From assembly GCA_900470775.1 (NCBI GenBank), contig UCBZ01000007.1:1-64000 (forward strand): 64,000 nt of DNA, in the 5' to 3' direction. Both the position numbers and the translations under genes were made by a program. Every line of letters begins with the position of its first letter. The stretch's first letter is position 1. The DNA is from Hyphomicrobiales bacterium. GTDB taxonomy: Bacteria > Pseudomonadota > Alphaproteobacteria > Rhizobiales > Beijerinckiaceae. The notes under the pieces were generated by a model. That model was given only the letters and a program-made list of their open reading frames with translations, was not told where the DNA came from and searched no databases. Of this stretch, positions 16,772 through 25,464 are shown one piece after another.

Positions 16772-17794
16772 TCAGACTTCGATCCTGATGGCCGTGCCAG
16801 AGCGAGCGCTCAGCGCGATCGCGTCGAGCGTCAGCGCGATATCTATGGACTGGGCCGGCGTCGCGCCCGTCCAATGCGCTTCGCCTTGAGTGACGAGGCG
16901 CTGAAACGACTCGACTTCGGCCAGGAAGCCGTTGCCGGGCGGGACCTCGATGATCTCGGGCACGGCAGCGACTGTTGTGCCGCGCCTGATCGTCAGGATC
17001 GGTGGCCCGCCGGCAGGCGGATGGTTGAGATATGTTGTCTCGATCGTGCCTCGATCGCCCGAAATCAGGGCGTGGCGGTGATAGGCCGTGGCGAAGCTGC
17101 TGGAGACCTGGGCGAGAGCGCCGCCGGGAAATTCGAGCGTCGCTGCGACGCTCATGTCGACGCCAGTCTCGCTCCACCGCGCGACTGCGCTGACCCGATC
17201 AGGGCGCTCACCGGCGACGAGCAGAGCGAGGCTGACGGCGTAGCTGCCCACGTCGAGCAGGGAGCCCCCGCCAACCTCTGGCTTCAGGCGGATGTTGGCC
17301 GGGTCCGAGAAGGCAACACCGAAGCTCGACCGGATCAGCTGGACCTTGCCGATGGCGCCTTCCTTCAGCAATGCGCTGAGCTTCAGCGTTTGCGCCTGGG
17401 CCCGGTAAGGATAGGCCTCCACGAGATGGCGCCCAGCCTGGCGCGCCGCGGCGAACATGGCCCGCGCCTCGGCGGCGTTCATCGCCAGCGGCTTCTCGCA
17501 GAGTACATGCTTGCCGGCCTCTAAGGCCCGGATCGACCATTCGGCATGGAGTGAATTCGGCAGTGGATTGTAGATCGCGTCGATCTCCGGATCAGCGAGC
17601 AAGGCATCATAGGAGCCGTGGAACCTGGGAATGCCGCATTCCTGCGCGAAGCGCTCGGCCTTCCCCGCGTCTCGGCTGGCGACGGCTGCCACTGTCACAG
17701 CTTGTGAAGAGGCGACGCCGCTGGTGAACGCGCGGGCGATGTTGGCAGCCCCCAGCACGCCGAGGCGCAGTGGCCGAGAGATCGGGTCATTCAT
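16772..17794 (-). CDS. Gfo/Idh/MocA-family oxidoreductase
   Basis: The 340-residue protein is an NAD(P)-dependent sugar-type dehydrogenase. The N-terminal Rossmann domain starts LRLGVLGAANIARAF and includes the catalytic-lysine motif VLCEKPLAMN near residues 95-104. The C-terminal alpha/beta domain carries GGGSLLDVGSYAVSLALLVAG. It appears intact and lies 12 bases downstream of a broken paralogue in the same orientation. The substrate, perhaps an inositol-, sugar- or shikimate-like polyol, is not evident. Confidence 0.9.
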   Translation of the reverse strand: MNDPISRPLRLGVLGAANIARAFTSGVASSQAVTVAAVASRDAGKAERFAQECGIPRFHGSYDALLADPEIDAIYNPLPNSLHAEWSIRALEAGKHVLCEKPLAMNAAEARAMFAAARQAGRHLVEAYPYRAQAQTLKLSALLKEGAIGKVQLIRSSFGVAFSDPANIRLKPEVGGGSLLDVGSYAVSLALLVAGERPDRVSAVARWSETGVDMSVAATLEFPGGALAQVSSSFATAYHRHALISGDRGTIETTYLNHPPAGGPPILTIRRGTTVAAVPEIIEVPPGNGFLAEVESFQRLVTQGEAHWTGATPAQSIDIALTLDAIALSARSGTAIRIEV

Positions 17795-17806
17795 GATACA
17801 TGTCCT

Positions 17807-18840
17807 TCAATCGATCGTGACCATCGTGCCACTGGCGGCCGATCGCTTGACGGCGTCGATGACCTTCAGCGTGTTGAGACCCTCACGGCCCGAGACGATC
17901 GGCGTCGCGGAGCCTCGTATGACTTCGCAGAAGTGCCGGATCTGGACCTTGAGCGGATCGTCTGGAGCGTAGGGTACGCGCTCGCTGACCAACGGTTCCC
18001 ACCAACTGCGTTTCCCCGAGTTGGACCAGAGCTCGAGTTGCGGGATCGTCAGGGAGCCGTGCGTCCCACCGATATGGTAGCAGGACTGGTCCTGCTCCGG
18101 ATAAGCGGGATTCTCGCCCGTCGTCATCTCCTAACTCCACGGCGCCACGACGGAATACAACACGTTGACCGTGCCGAGCGCGCCGCTCGCGAACCGCAGC
18201 AGGATGACCGCCGTCTCCTCGACGGCGTTGCCGCGAACGGCGTTGGATTCATGGGCCTGGACCGAGACGATCTCGCCGCACAAATAGCGGAACAGGTCGA
18301 TGTCGTGGATCAGGTTCAGGAATACCGGGCCGGCGCCAGCTTCCCGCCGCCAGCCGATGTCGAAGTAGTCGTCCGGTTTCATCAGCCAGAATTGGCCAGC
18401 GAGCGCGAGAATGGTGCCAAGCCGCCCGGAGTCGACGATCTCCTTCGCCTTCCGGATCAACGGGTTATAGCGACGGTGATGACCTACGAGCAGGGGAACG
18501 CCTGCCTTCTCCGCAGCCTCGACCAAGGCAGTCGCGCCTGCGACGTCGTCTGCGATCGGCTTCTCGACGATGACGGGCACCCCGGCGGCGACCACCTCCA
18601 GGCCGTTCTGGACGTGAAGCTGATTGGGCGTCGCGATGATGATGCCGTCAGGCATGCTGGTCGCCGCGAGCTCGTCAAAGCTCGCATACCAGCGGGTGCC
18701 GAGCCTCTCGGCGAGATCGCGCCCGATTGTCGAGGGGTCGATGATCGCCGACAGGTGATGCCTGGCTCCACCGCGACGTGTTCGGCATGGCGTTTGCCAA
18801 TCAAACCGGCGCCCATCACCGCGAGGTTCACGAGGGTCAT
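17807..18840 (-). pseudogene. Gfo/Idh/MocA-family oxidoreductase, frameshifted and with an in-frame stop
   Basis: The gene starts MTLVNLAVMGAGLIGKRHAEHVA at 18840, shifts frame near 18762 (one base appears lost after the EPG codons) and continues HLSAIIDPSTIGRDLAERL, through the VIVEKPIADD catalytic block, to VAPWS. There TAG at 18131-18133 stands where a tryptophan codon is expected; the same frame continues TTGENPAYPEQDQSCYHIGG to the normal end at 17807. Two independent lesions in an otherwise full-length gene of about 345 codons indicate recent inactivation. It was probably co-transcribed with the intact paralogue downstream. Confidence 0.85.
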
Positions 18841-18884
18841 GCCATCGCCCTTTGTCCGATCGCCTCATCCGATCCCATCGGCGG

Positions 18885-19337
18885 TCAGGCCGCCTTGCCA
18901 TCGATGATCTGTCCGGCCCGTCGCAGCCCCAGTGCGTAGCCCTGCGTGCCGCAGCCGGCGATGACGCCATCGGCGCGCAGCGAGACATAAGAGTGGTGGC
19001 GGAAGGCCTCGCGCTTGTGGACGTTCGAGATGTGCACCTCGATGACGGCCCCTTCGAACGTGTTGAGCGCGTCGAGGATGGCAAGCGACGTGTGCGTGAA
19101 GGCGGCGGGGTTGATGACGATGCCGGCCGCGTCTTCGCGGGCGGCGTGGATCCAGTCGATGACCTCGTACTCCCGGTTGCTCTGGTAGAACTTGATCTCA
19201 AGCTTCAGTTCGCTCGCTAGGGCTCGGCATTCCGCCTCGACATCAGCAAGTGTGACGTGGCCGTAGATCTCCGGCTGGCGCTTGCCCAGCAGATTCAGGT
19301 TGGGTCCGTTGAGGATGTATACGAGGCGGCTCATCAT
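18885..19337 (-). CDS. aroQ: type II 3-dehydroquinate dehydratase
   Basis: The 150-residue protein interconverts 3-dehydroquinate and 3-dehydroshikimate. It has the active-site loop [17 protein letters not shown] (residues 10-26, with the catalytic Arg and Tyr), the [10 protein letters not shown] block and the [18 protein letters not shown] block with the catalytic His. Length and motifs are normal, so it appears functional even though it sits among broken genes. A GGAG site lies six bases upstream of the ATG pair at 19337/19334. Next to an aroE remnant and Gfo/Idh genes, it looks like a catabolic copy rather than the housekeeping one. Confidence 0.93.
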   Translation of the reverse strand: MMSRLVYILNGPNLNLLGKRQPEIYGHVTLADVEAECRALASELKLEIKFYQSNREYEVIDWIHAAREDAAGIVINPAAFTHTSLAILDALNTFEGAVIEVHISNVHKREAFRHHSYVSLRADGVIAGCGTQGYALGLRRAGQIIDGKAA

Positions 19338-19361
19338 GGGCTCCGGACTGGATGTAGTGGA

Positions 19362-19440
19362 TCAGTGTTGACGCAGGATTTCGCCGAGGAACTTCTTGGT
19401 CCGGGCGTGCGTGGGGGTGGTTCGCGGCGTCTCCGGCGTG
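19362..19440 (-). pseudogene. C-terminal tail of a GlnQ-type amino-acid ABC ATPase
   Basis: The minus strand reads TPETPRTTPTHARTKKFLGEI and then LRQH with a stop at 19362-19364. This is the typical last 25 or so residues of polar amino-acid ABC transporter ATPases, where HxRTKxFL is followed by the terminal helix. Everything upstream is missing; at about 19426-19440 the DNA becomes the opposing aldolase remnant. Confidence 0.6.
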
Positions 19441-19833
19441 ACGCGGGCAACACGGTTCGGCCGCGTCGCAAACTACGGCAAGCGCGCGGAGGAAGAGCTC
19501 TGCCTGCTGGTCCAGGTCGAGACGCAGGAGGCGCTCGACAACCTTGAGGCCATCGCCTCGGTCGACGGGGTGGACGGTGTCTTCATTGGCCCCGCCGATC
19601 TTGCCGCCAGCCTCGGCCATATCGGCCAGCCCGGCCATCCCGACGTGGCAGCGCTGATCGAGAGCGCCATCGCCCGGATCAAGGCCACGGGGAAACCCGC
19701 CGGCATTCTGACGCCCGATAACGCTTTCGCCGCGCGCTGCATCGAACTCGGGACGCTCTTCACCGCCGTCGGCGTCGATGCCGCGATGCTGGTCAAGGCG
19801 ACCGAAGCACTGGCGAAGCAATTCAAGGCATGA
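19426..19833 (+). pseudogene. HpcH/HpaI-family aldolase (4-hydroxy-2-oxoheptanedioate aldolase type), C-terminal half
   Basis: From about 19426 the plus strand encodes GVSGVTRATRFGRVANY and then LLVQVETQEALDNLEAIASV, GVFIGPADLAASLG and KPAGILTPD to a stop at 19833. This is the second half of class II pyruvate aldolases, including the metal-binding Glu (QVET) and Asp (GPADLA). The first 120 or so residues are missing and there is no ribosome site, so it is a remnant. It abuts the tail of an unrelated ABC ATPase on the other strand. Confidence 0.8.
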
Positions 19834-19865
19834 GACGAAGCGCAGCCTTTCGACCCGCGCATCTC

Positions 19866-20360
19866 TCACTCGTATCCCGACAGGAGATGGGGCGTGTAGA
19901 GTTCCTCGAGAGAATGGACCTCGCTGGTGCTGAGCGTCACATCCATGGCCGCCAGTGCATCGTCAAGCTGGGTCATCTTCGTCGCGCCAACGACAGGAGC
20001 CGTGCCCCCCTTCTTGTGAAGCAGCCAAGCCAGCGCGATCTGCGCGCGTGGAACACCGCGAGCCTCCGCGATCTCGCCAACGCGGCCGACGACCATGCGG
20101 TCCGCCTCCTGGGCCTTCGCGTAGAAGACCTTCCCGACCTCATCGGCCGCGGCGCGGGCCGTGGACGGCGTATCCTCCCAGGGGCGGGTCAGCCGCCCTC
20201 GTGCAAGCGGTGACCAAGGGACGACGCCTATCCCTTCCGAGATGCAGAGCGGGAGCATCTCCCCCTCCTCCTCGCGGTAGAGAAGGTTCAGATGGTTCTG
20301 CATCGAGACGAAGCGCGCCCAGCCGTGCTGGCGCTGCAGCCCAAGCGCCTTCATGAAGCT
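19866..20360 (-). pseudogene. aldo/keto reductase, C-terminal half
   Basis: From about 20360 the minus strand encodes MKALGLQRQHGWARFVSMQNHLNLLYREEE and continues through GVVPWSPLARGRLTRP and PVVGATKMTQLDDALAA to a stop at 19866. This is the NADPH-binding half of the AKR family, which is normally about 330-345 residues; the N-terminal half with the Asp-Tyr-Lys-His tetrad is missing. An ATG at 20354 exists but the homology begins slightly earlier, so I treat this as a 5'-truncated remnant. Confidence 0.78.
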
Positions 20361-20470
20361 CCTGAAAGAGGAGAGGTGTACAGGCCTGAAGCCACGCTGT
20401 TCCCGCGCTGTGCCGACCCGATTCGTTCACTAGCAGTCGCACGGATTTTCTTGTGAAATCAAATGCTTAC

Positions 20471-20497
20471 TATATCAATATCTAACCTTCTGATATA
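20471..20497. promoter_or_regulatory. inverted repeat upstream of the arabinoside operon, candidate operator
   Basis: TATATCA (20471-20477) and TGATATA (20491-20497) form a perfect 7-bp inverted repeat with 13 bases between, in an AT-rich stretch 90 bases before the binding-protein start. AT-rich dyads of this kind are typical ArsR-family sites, and the operon ends with an ArsR-like regulator. Binding is inferred. Confidence 0.5.
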
Positions 20498-20586
20498 GAT
20501 CACATCTGTCGTTGCCCTGTTATTGGGCACCACATAAGCTCCCGGATACGAAGGGCGATAAACGCCCCGTTTTCAGGGAGGTGACG

Positions 20587-22488
20587 ATGACGCGTTTACG
20601 CGCCTGGCTGCTTGCGGCTGCGCTGCTTGCGCTCGCAATACCGTTCTCGCCGACGCCTGCAACAGCCCAGGGCATTCCGCAGAACATTCCGCGGAAGGAA
20701 CTCCTGATCCTCGAGAACCCGGAAGGGACAATCAAGAACGCCGGCTGGTTCAACATCTGGGCGATCAACGCCGGCAGCCAGTCCAACGGGCTGCAACAGG
20801 CGGCGCTCGACACCCTCTGGTACATCGACCCCGAGAAAGGCCTCGACGGCCCCTGGTACAATTCGCTCGCCGCCGACAAGCCTGTTTACAATGCCGACTT
20901 CACGGAGATGCGGGTCAAGCTCCGGCGCGGCCTGTTCTGGAGCGACGGCGTGGAGTTCAGTTCCGCCGACGTCAAGGCCACCATCGACATCCAGGTCAAG
21001 AACGCAAACATGCGCTTCTCCGCCGTGCTGGCGAACAACGTCGCCTCTGTCGAGGCGCCCGACGCCGAAACGGTGATCTTCAAGCTGAAGAAGCCGAATT
21101 CCCGCTTCCACACCAATTTCACGGTGCGTTGGGGGGCGGTCTGGATCCTGCCGAAACACGTCTTCGACAAGGTCGAGGACCCCGCGAAGTTCGACTTCAA
21201 CAAGCCGGTCACGCTCGGCGCCTATACGCTGCACTCGTTCGACCCCGACGGAAAATGGTACATCTGGCAATTGCGCGAGGATTGGCAGCGCACCTCGCTC
21301 GGCAGCCTCGGCAAGCCCGGGCCGAAATACCTCGCCTATGTCGATCCCGGCCCACCCGACAAGCGCGTCATCGCCCAGCTCAACCATGAGCTCGACGTCA
21401 TCCATGACATCGCACCCGAGGGCATGTTCACGCTGGCGAAGCAGGACAAGGGCACGCGCGCCTGGTTCAAGGGCTTCCCCTATGGCCATCCGGACCCGAC
21501 CCTGCCGGCAGTCATCTTCAATACGCAGAACGAGAACCTCAAGAACCGCGACGTGCGCTGGGCGCTGGCGCTGATGATCGACGTCAAAGCGGTGTCGATG
21601 GCGGCCTATCGCGGCGCCGCGACCATCTCGGCGATCGCCGTGCCGCCGACCGGCATCCATCCGGAGGCCTATCACAAGCCGATGGAGGCCTGGCTCAAGG
21701 ATTTCGAGATCGATACCGGCAAGAGCAAGGTCAAGCCTTACGACCCGACGGTCGGCAAGCAGATCGCCGAGATGCTGCGTCCGTCGATGGGTGATCAGAT
21801 TCCTTCCGATCCGGCGGTGATCGGCAATTCCTTCGGCCTCGGCTGGTGGAAGACCAATGTCGCGGCGGCCGGCGAATTGCTGACGCGCGCCGGTTTCCGC
21901 AAACAAGGCAACCAGTGGATGACACCGGACGGCAAGCCGTTCGTGGTCCGGCTGATGGTCGAGGGCGATCTGCGGCCGGTGATGACGCGCGCCGGCACGA
22001 TGATCGTGCAGCAATGGAAGCAGGCCGGCATCGATGCGCGCATCGACGTCGCGCAGGGCACGCTGGTAACGCGGCGCGCAGCCGGCGATTTCGACAGCTT
22101 CATCGGCTGGAGCGTCGAGACCTGGGGCGGACATCAGGACTTGTCCTATTTCATGGACAGCTGGCATTCCCAGTTCGTCGCCGAGCCCGGCAAGCCGCAG
22201 CCGTTGCGCAACTGGCAGCGCTGGACGCATCCAGAACTCGACAAGATCATCGAAGATATCCGCAAGATCGACTTCGACGATCCCAAGGGTGTCGAGCTCG
22301 GCCGCGACTACGTCAAGCTGATGACGCGCGAAATGCCGATTATCCCGCTGATGGCCTACAATGTCTTCACCGCGATGGATCAGACCTACTGGACCGGCTA
22401 CCCGACCTCCGATGATCCCTACGCGAACCCGGTCACGAACTGGGGCAACTCCCGCTACATGTTCGTGCGGCTGAAGCCGGCGAACTGA
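20587..22488 (+). CDS. ABC transporter substrate-binding protein, family 5 (oligosaccharide/peptide type)
   Basis: The 633-residue receptor starts at the ATG at 20587, six bases after a strong 'ggaggt' site. The signal peptide is MTRLRAWLLAAALLALAIPFSPTPATA. The rest matches the long SBP family 5 proteins: LRRGLFWSDGVEFSSADVKATIDI, ADKPVYNADF and the C-terminal MTREMPIIPLMAYNVF. In this operon with a GH51 enzyme it probably captures arabinose-containing oligosaccharides rather than peptides. The assignment to SBP family 5 is secure and the ligand is inferred. Confidence 0.92.
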   Translation: MTRLRAWLLAAALLALAIPFSPTPATAQGIPQNIPRKELLILENPEGTIKNAGWFNIWAINAGSQSNGLQQAALDTLWYIDPEKGLDGPWYNSLAADKPVYNADFTEMRVKLRRGLFWSDGVEFSSADVKATIDIQVKNANMRFSAVLANNVASVEAPDAETVIFKLKKPNSRFHTNFTVRWGAVWILPKHVFDKVEDPAKFDFNKPVTLGAYTLHSFDPDGKWYIWQLREDWQRTSLGSLGKPGPKYLAYVDPGPPDKRVIAQLNHELDVIHDIAPEGMFTLAKQDKGTRAWFKGFPYGHPDPTLPAVIFNTQNENLKNRDVRWALALMIDVKAVSMAAYRGAATISAIAVPPTGIHPEAYHKPMEAWLKDFEIDTGKSKVKPYDPTVGKQIAEMLRPSMGDQIPSDPAVIGNSFGLGWWKTNVAAAGELLTRAGFRKQGNQWMTPDGKPFVVRLMVEGDLRPVMTRAGTMIVQQWKQAGIDARIDVAQGTLVTRRAAGDFDSFIGWSVETWGGHQDLSYFMDSWHSQFVAEPGKPQPLRNWQRWTHPELDKIIEDIRKIDFDDPKGVELGRDYVKLMTREMPIIPLMAYNVFTAMDQTYWTGYPTSDDPYANPVTNWGNSRYMFVRLKPAN

Positions 22489-22497
22489 ACGGGGCCC

Positions 22498-22520
22498 GGG
22501 CCGCTTCTCGCAGGCGGCCC
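22498..22520. promoter_or_regulatory. GC-rich stem-loop between binding-protein and permease genes
   Basis: GGGCCGC (22498-22504) pairs with GCGGCCC (22514-22520) across a nine-base loop in the 101-base gap after the binding-protein gene, with no T-run. Such hairpins commonly protect the binding-protein mRNA so that it is made in excess over the permeases. Confidence 0.5.
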
Positions 22521-22589
22521 GACCTTCCTAGCGAGGATAATCACCAGCCGGCGGCGCGCCGCCCGGGCCGGTCGAGCTTTCGGGATCGC

Positions 22590-23594
22590 ATGAACGCTTA
22601 TCTTGCCTATTTCGCGAAACGCCTGGTCCAGTTCGTCGTGGTCGTCTTCATCGGCGTCAACCTCGCCTTCGTGATCACCCATGCCTCGCCGATCGACCCG
22701 GTCGAGCAGTCGATCGCGGCTGTGACGTCCTTCGGCAGCACCGCTCCCGAGGCGATCGCGGCGATGCGCTCCTCGCTACAGGAACTCTACGGGCTCAAGG
22801 GCACGGTGGCCGAACAGTACGTCACCTTCTGGAGCCGGGTCCTGCGCGGCGATTTCGGCCCCTCTCTCTCTGCCTTCCCGACGCCGGTCTCGAGCCTGAT
22901 CGGCCGGGCGCTGCCCTGGACGGCTGGCCTGCTGATCGTCTCGACGCTGATCACCTGGGTTCTGGGCAATCTGCTCGGCGGGCTCGCCGGCTACTACCAG
23001 CGCAACCGCACGCTGAAGCTGATGGGCGTGGTGGCCATGGGCGTCCACCCGATCCCCTACTACATCGTCGCGCTGATGCTGCTCATCATCTTCGGCTTCC
23101 TCTGGCCGGTGCTGCCCATCACCGGCGGCTCGGCGATGAACCTGCAGCAGGGCTGGAACTGGCCCTTCGTCTCGAGCGTCGCCCGGCATTCGATCCTGCC
23201 GGCGCTCTCGCTCATCCTGATCGGGCTCGGCAGCTGGTTTCTCGGCATGCGCTCGCTGGTCTCGAACATCGTGACCGAAGACTACGTCGTCTATGCCGAG
23301 ACCGCCGGCCTCGACAGCCGCCGGGTGCTCGGCTCCTACGTCATGCGCAATGCGCTGGCGCCGCAGGTGACCGGGCTCGCCATGTCGCTCGGCGGCATCT
23401 TCAACGGAGCTGTGATCACCGAGAAAGTCTTCGGCTATCCCGGCGTCGGCACCCTCCTCGTCGACGCGGTCTATGCCGGCGACTACGGGCTCGTGCTCGG
23501 TGTCACCACCGTCTCGATCATCGCCGTCTCGGTCGGGGTTCTGGTCATCGACCTGCTCTACCCGCTGATCGACCCGCGCGTGGAGTTGCGCTGA
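22590..23594 (+). CDS. ABC transporter permease (DppB/OppB type)
   Basis: The 334-residue permease begins MNAYLAYFAKRLVQFVVVVFIGVNLAFVITHASPIDP, the OppB N-terminal helix, and contains the EAA-type loop EDYVVYAETAGLDSRRVLGSYVMRNAL and the KVFGYPGVGTLL motif. It shares one base with the DppC-type gene downstream. It forms the inner-membrane channel of the arabinoside importer. Confidence 0.93.
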   Translation: MNAYLAYFAKRLVQFVVVVFIGVNLAFVITHASPIDPVEQSIAAVTSFGSTAPEAIAAMRSSLQELYGLKGTVAEQYVTFWSRVLRGDFGPSLSAFPTPVSSLIGRALPWTAGLLIVSTLITWVLGNLLGGLAGYYQRNRTLKLMGVVAMGVHPIPYYIVALMLLIIFGFLWPVLPITGGSAMNLQQGWNWPFVSSVARHSILPALSLILIGLGSWFLGMRSLVSNIVTEDYVVYAETAGLDSRRVLGSYVMRNALAPQVTGLAMSLGGIFNGAVITEKVFGYPGVGTLLVDAVYAGDYGLVLGVTTVSIIAVSVGVLVIDLLYPLIDPRVELR

Positions 23595-24457
23595 TGCTGG
23601 CCATTCTGCGCGACCTGATCCGCTACAATCTGGAGTTCCGGATCGGGCTGTTTCTTGTCTCCATCGTAGTGGTGATGGCGGCGCTCTCCGTCGTCTCGCC
23701 CTATCCGGCGGGCGACGTCTATGTCGTGCCGCCCGACCTGCCGCCGTCCACCGCCCATTGGTTAGGGACGACCTCGCGCGGGCAGGACGTGTTCTGGCAA
23801 CTCACGGCGGCGATCCGCAACACGCTCTTCTTCGGCATAATGGTCGCGGCGCTGTCGCGGGTGATCGCGCTCGTCGTCGGGCTGCTCGCCGGCTATAGCG
23901 GCGGCTGGATCGACCGGGTGCTGATGTCGATCAACGACACCTTCATCATCATCCCGCTCTTCCCGATTCTGATCCTGTTCTATTTCGTGCTGCGCGATTC
24001 GATGTCGACGCCGCTGCTCGCCACCATCATGGCTTGCCTCGGCTGGGCCTATGACGCCCGCCTGATCCGCTCGGTCGCGCTCAGCCTCAAGACGCGCGAA
24101 TTCACCCAGACGAGCATCTTCTCAGGCATGAAGACGCACGAGATCCTGGCGCGCGAGCATCTGCCCTATGTGCTGCCGATCGTGTTCTCGACCACGATGA
24201 ACAACATGAACTGGTCGATCGGCATCGAGGTCACCCTCGCGGTCCTCGGCTTCACCGACATCAACACGCCGACCATCGGCGGGATGATCTACTGGGCCAA
24301 CCAGCACACGGCGCTGGTCGCCGGCATCTGGTGGTGGATCGCTTTTCCGATCGGGCTCGTGGTGATGACCTTCGTCGGCCTCTTCCTGCTCGCCGTCTCG
24401 ATGAACGAGTACATCGACCCGCGCAGCCGTCTGGCCCGGATGGGAGGCGGGCGATGA
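23594..24457 (+). CDS. ABC transporter permease (DppC/OppC type)
   Basis: The 287-residue permease carries LGTTSRGQDVFWQL near residues 55-70, the OppC-type motif after the first periplasmic loop, and a loop REFTQTSIFSGMKTHEILAREHLPYVLP that contacts the ATPases. It overlaps the OppD-type gene by four bases (ATGA). It is the partner of the DppB-type permease. Confidence 0.93.
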   Translation: MLAILRDLIRYNLEFRIGLFLVSIVVVMAALSVVSPYPAGDVYVVPPDLPPSTAHWLGTTSRGQDVFWQLTAAIRNTLFFGIMVAALSRVIALVVGLLAGYSGGWIDRVLMSINDTFIIIPLFPILILFYFVLRDSMSTPLLATIMACLGWAYDARLIRSVALSLKTREFTQTSIFSGMKTHEILAREHLPYVLPIVFSTTMNNMNWSIGIEVTLAVLGFTDINTPTIGGMIYWANQHTALVAGIWWWIAFPIGLVVMTFVGLFLLAVSMNEYIDPRSRLARMGGGR

Positions 24458-25464
24458 GCGGCGCGGCCGAGCAGGCGCCGGTGCTGCAGGTCCGCGACCT
24501 GCAGGCGCATTTCCGCACCCATTATTTTGGCGTCAACCGCGAGGTCAGGGCGGTGGACGGCGTCAGCTTCGACGTAAACCGCAACGAGATCTATGGCCTT
24601 GCGGGAGAGTCCAGTTCCGGCAAGACGACGCTGATCAAGACGATCGCCGGGTTGCTGAAGCCGCCGCTCGAAATGGTCGGCGGCTCGGCCCGCTTCTCCT
24701 TTTTGCCTGACTGGGACGCGGTTGGGCGGGCGCCGCCGGAAGTCGTGCGCGCCATCCGCTGGCGGCACCTCTCCTACATCATGCAAGGCTCGATGAACGT
24801 GCTGAACCCGCTCAGGCGGATCAAGCACAGCTTCCGCGATTTCGCCTGGCGCCATCTCGGTGGCAGCAAGGCCGAGTTCGACTTGAGGGCGGCGGCGCAT
24901 CTCGAGCGCGTCAAGCTCGATCCTTCCGTGCTCGCCGCCTATCCGCACGAGCTTTCCGGCGGCATGCGCCAGCGCGTCACCATCGCGCTCGCGACGATCT
25001 GCAAGCCGGAGTTCATCATCGCCGACGAGCCGACGACGGCGCTCGATGTCGTCGTGCAGAAGGACGTGCTGGGGATGATCCGCACGATCCAGCAGGAGAT
25101 GGGATCGAGCGTGCTGTTCATCACGCACGACATGGGCGTGCACGCGGCGCTGACCGACAGGCTCGGCATCATGTATGCGGGGCGGCTGGTCGAGGATGGC
25201 GAGACGCCCGAGATTTTCGCGCGCCCGCTGCATCCCTATACGCGCCACCTGATCGGGAGCCTGCCGCGCATCGGCGATACCGAGCAGCGCGAGGGCCTGG
25301 AAGGCACGCCGCCCAACCTCGCCACCCCGCCACCGGGCTGCCGCTTCCACCCGCGCTGCCCGCTCGCCATGTCAGTCTGCACGACGACCGTGCCGGCCAT
25401 GATCGAGACGCTGTCCGGCCATCGCGTCGCCTGTCACGCGGTCAATCCGGGGATGGCGGCATGA
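24454..25464 (+). CDS. ABC transporter ATP-binding protein (OppD/DppD type)
   Basis: The 336-residue ATPase starts at the ATGA overlap with the permease gene; in-frame upstream starts lie inside that gene. It has Walker A GESSSGKT near residues 50-57 (Ser replaces the usual Gly-Cys), the signature LSGGMRQR near 168, Walker [13 protein letters not shown], and the C-terminal [15 protein letters not shown] cysteine motif. It overlaps the OppF gene by four bases. Confidence 0.93.
   Translation: MSGAAEQAPVLQVRDLQAHFRTHYFGVNREVRAVDGVSFDVNRNEIYGLAGESSSGKTTLIKTIAGLLKPPLEMVGGSARFSFLPDWDAVGRAPPEVVRAIRWRHLSYIMQGSMNVLNPLRRIKHSFRDFAWRHLGGSKAEFDLRAAAHLERVKLDPSVLAAYPHELSGGMRQRVTIALATICKPEFIIADEPTTALDVVVQKDVLGMIRTIQQEMGSSVLFITHDMGVHAALTDRLGIMYAGRLVEDGETPEIFARPLHPYTRHLIGSLPRIGDTEQREGLEGTPPNLATPPPGCRFHPRCPLAMSVCTTTVPAMIETLSGHRVACHAVNPGMAA

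Noticed and set aside
20596..22230. A 544-codon minus-strand frame opposite the arabinoside binding protein
   Set aside because: Its composition is typical of a shadow frame and the plus-strand gene has a signal peptide and ribosome site.
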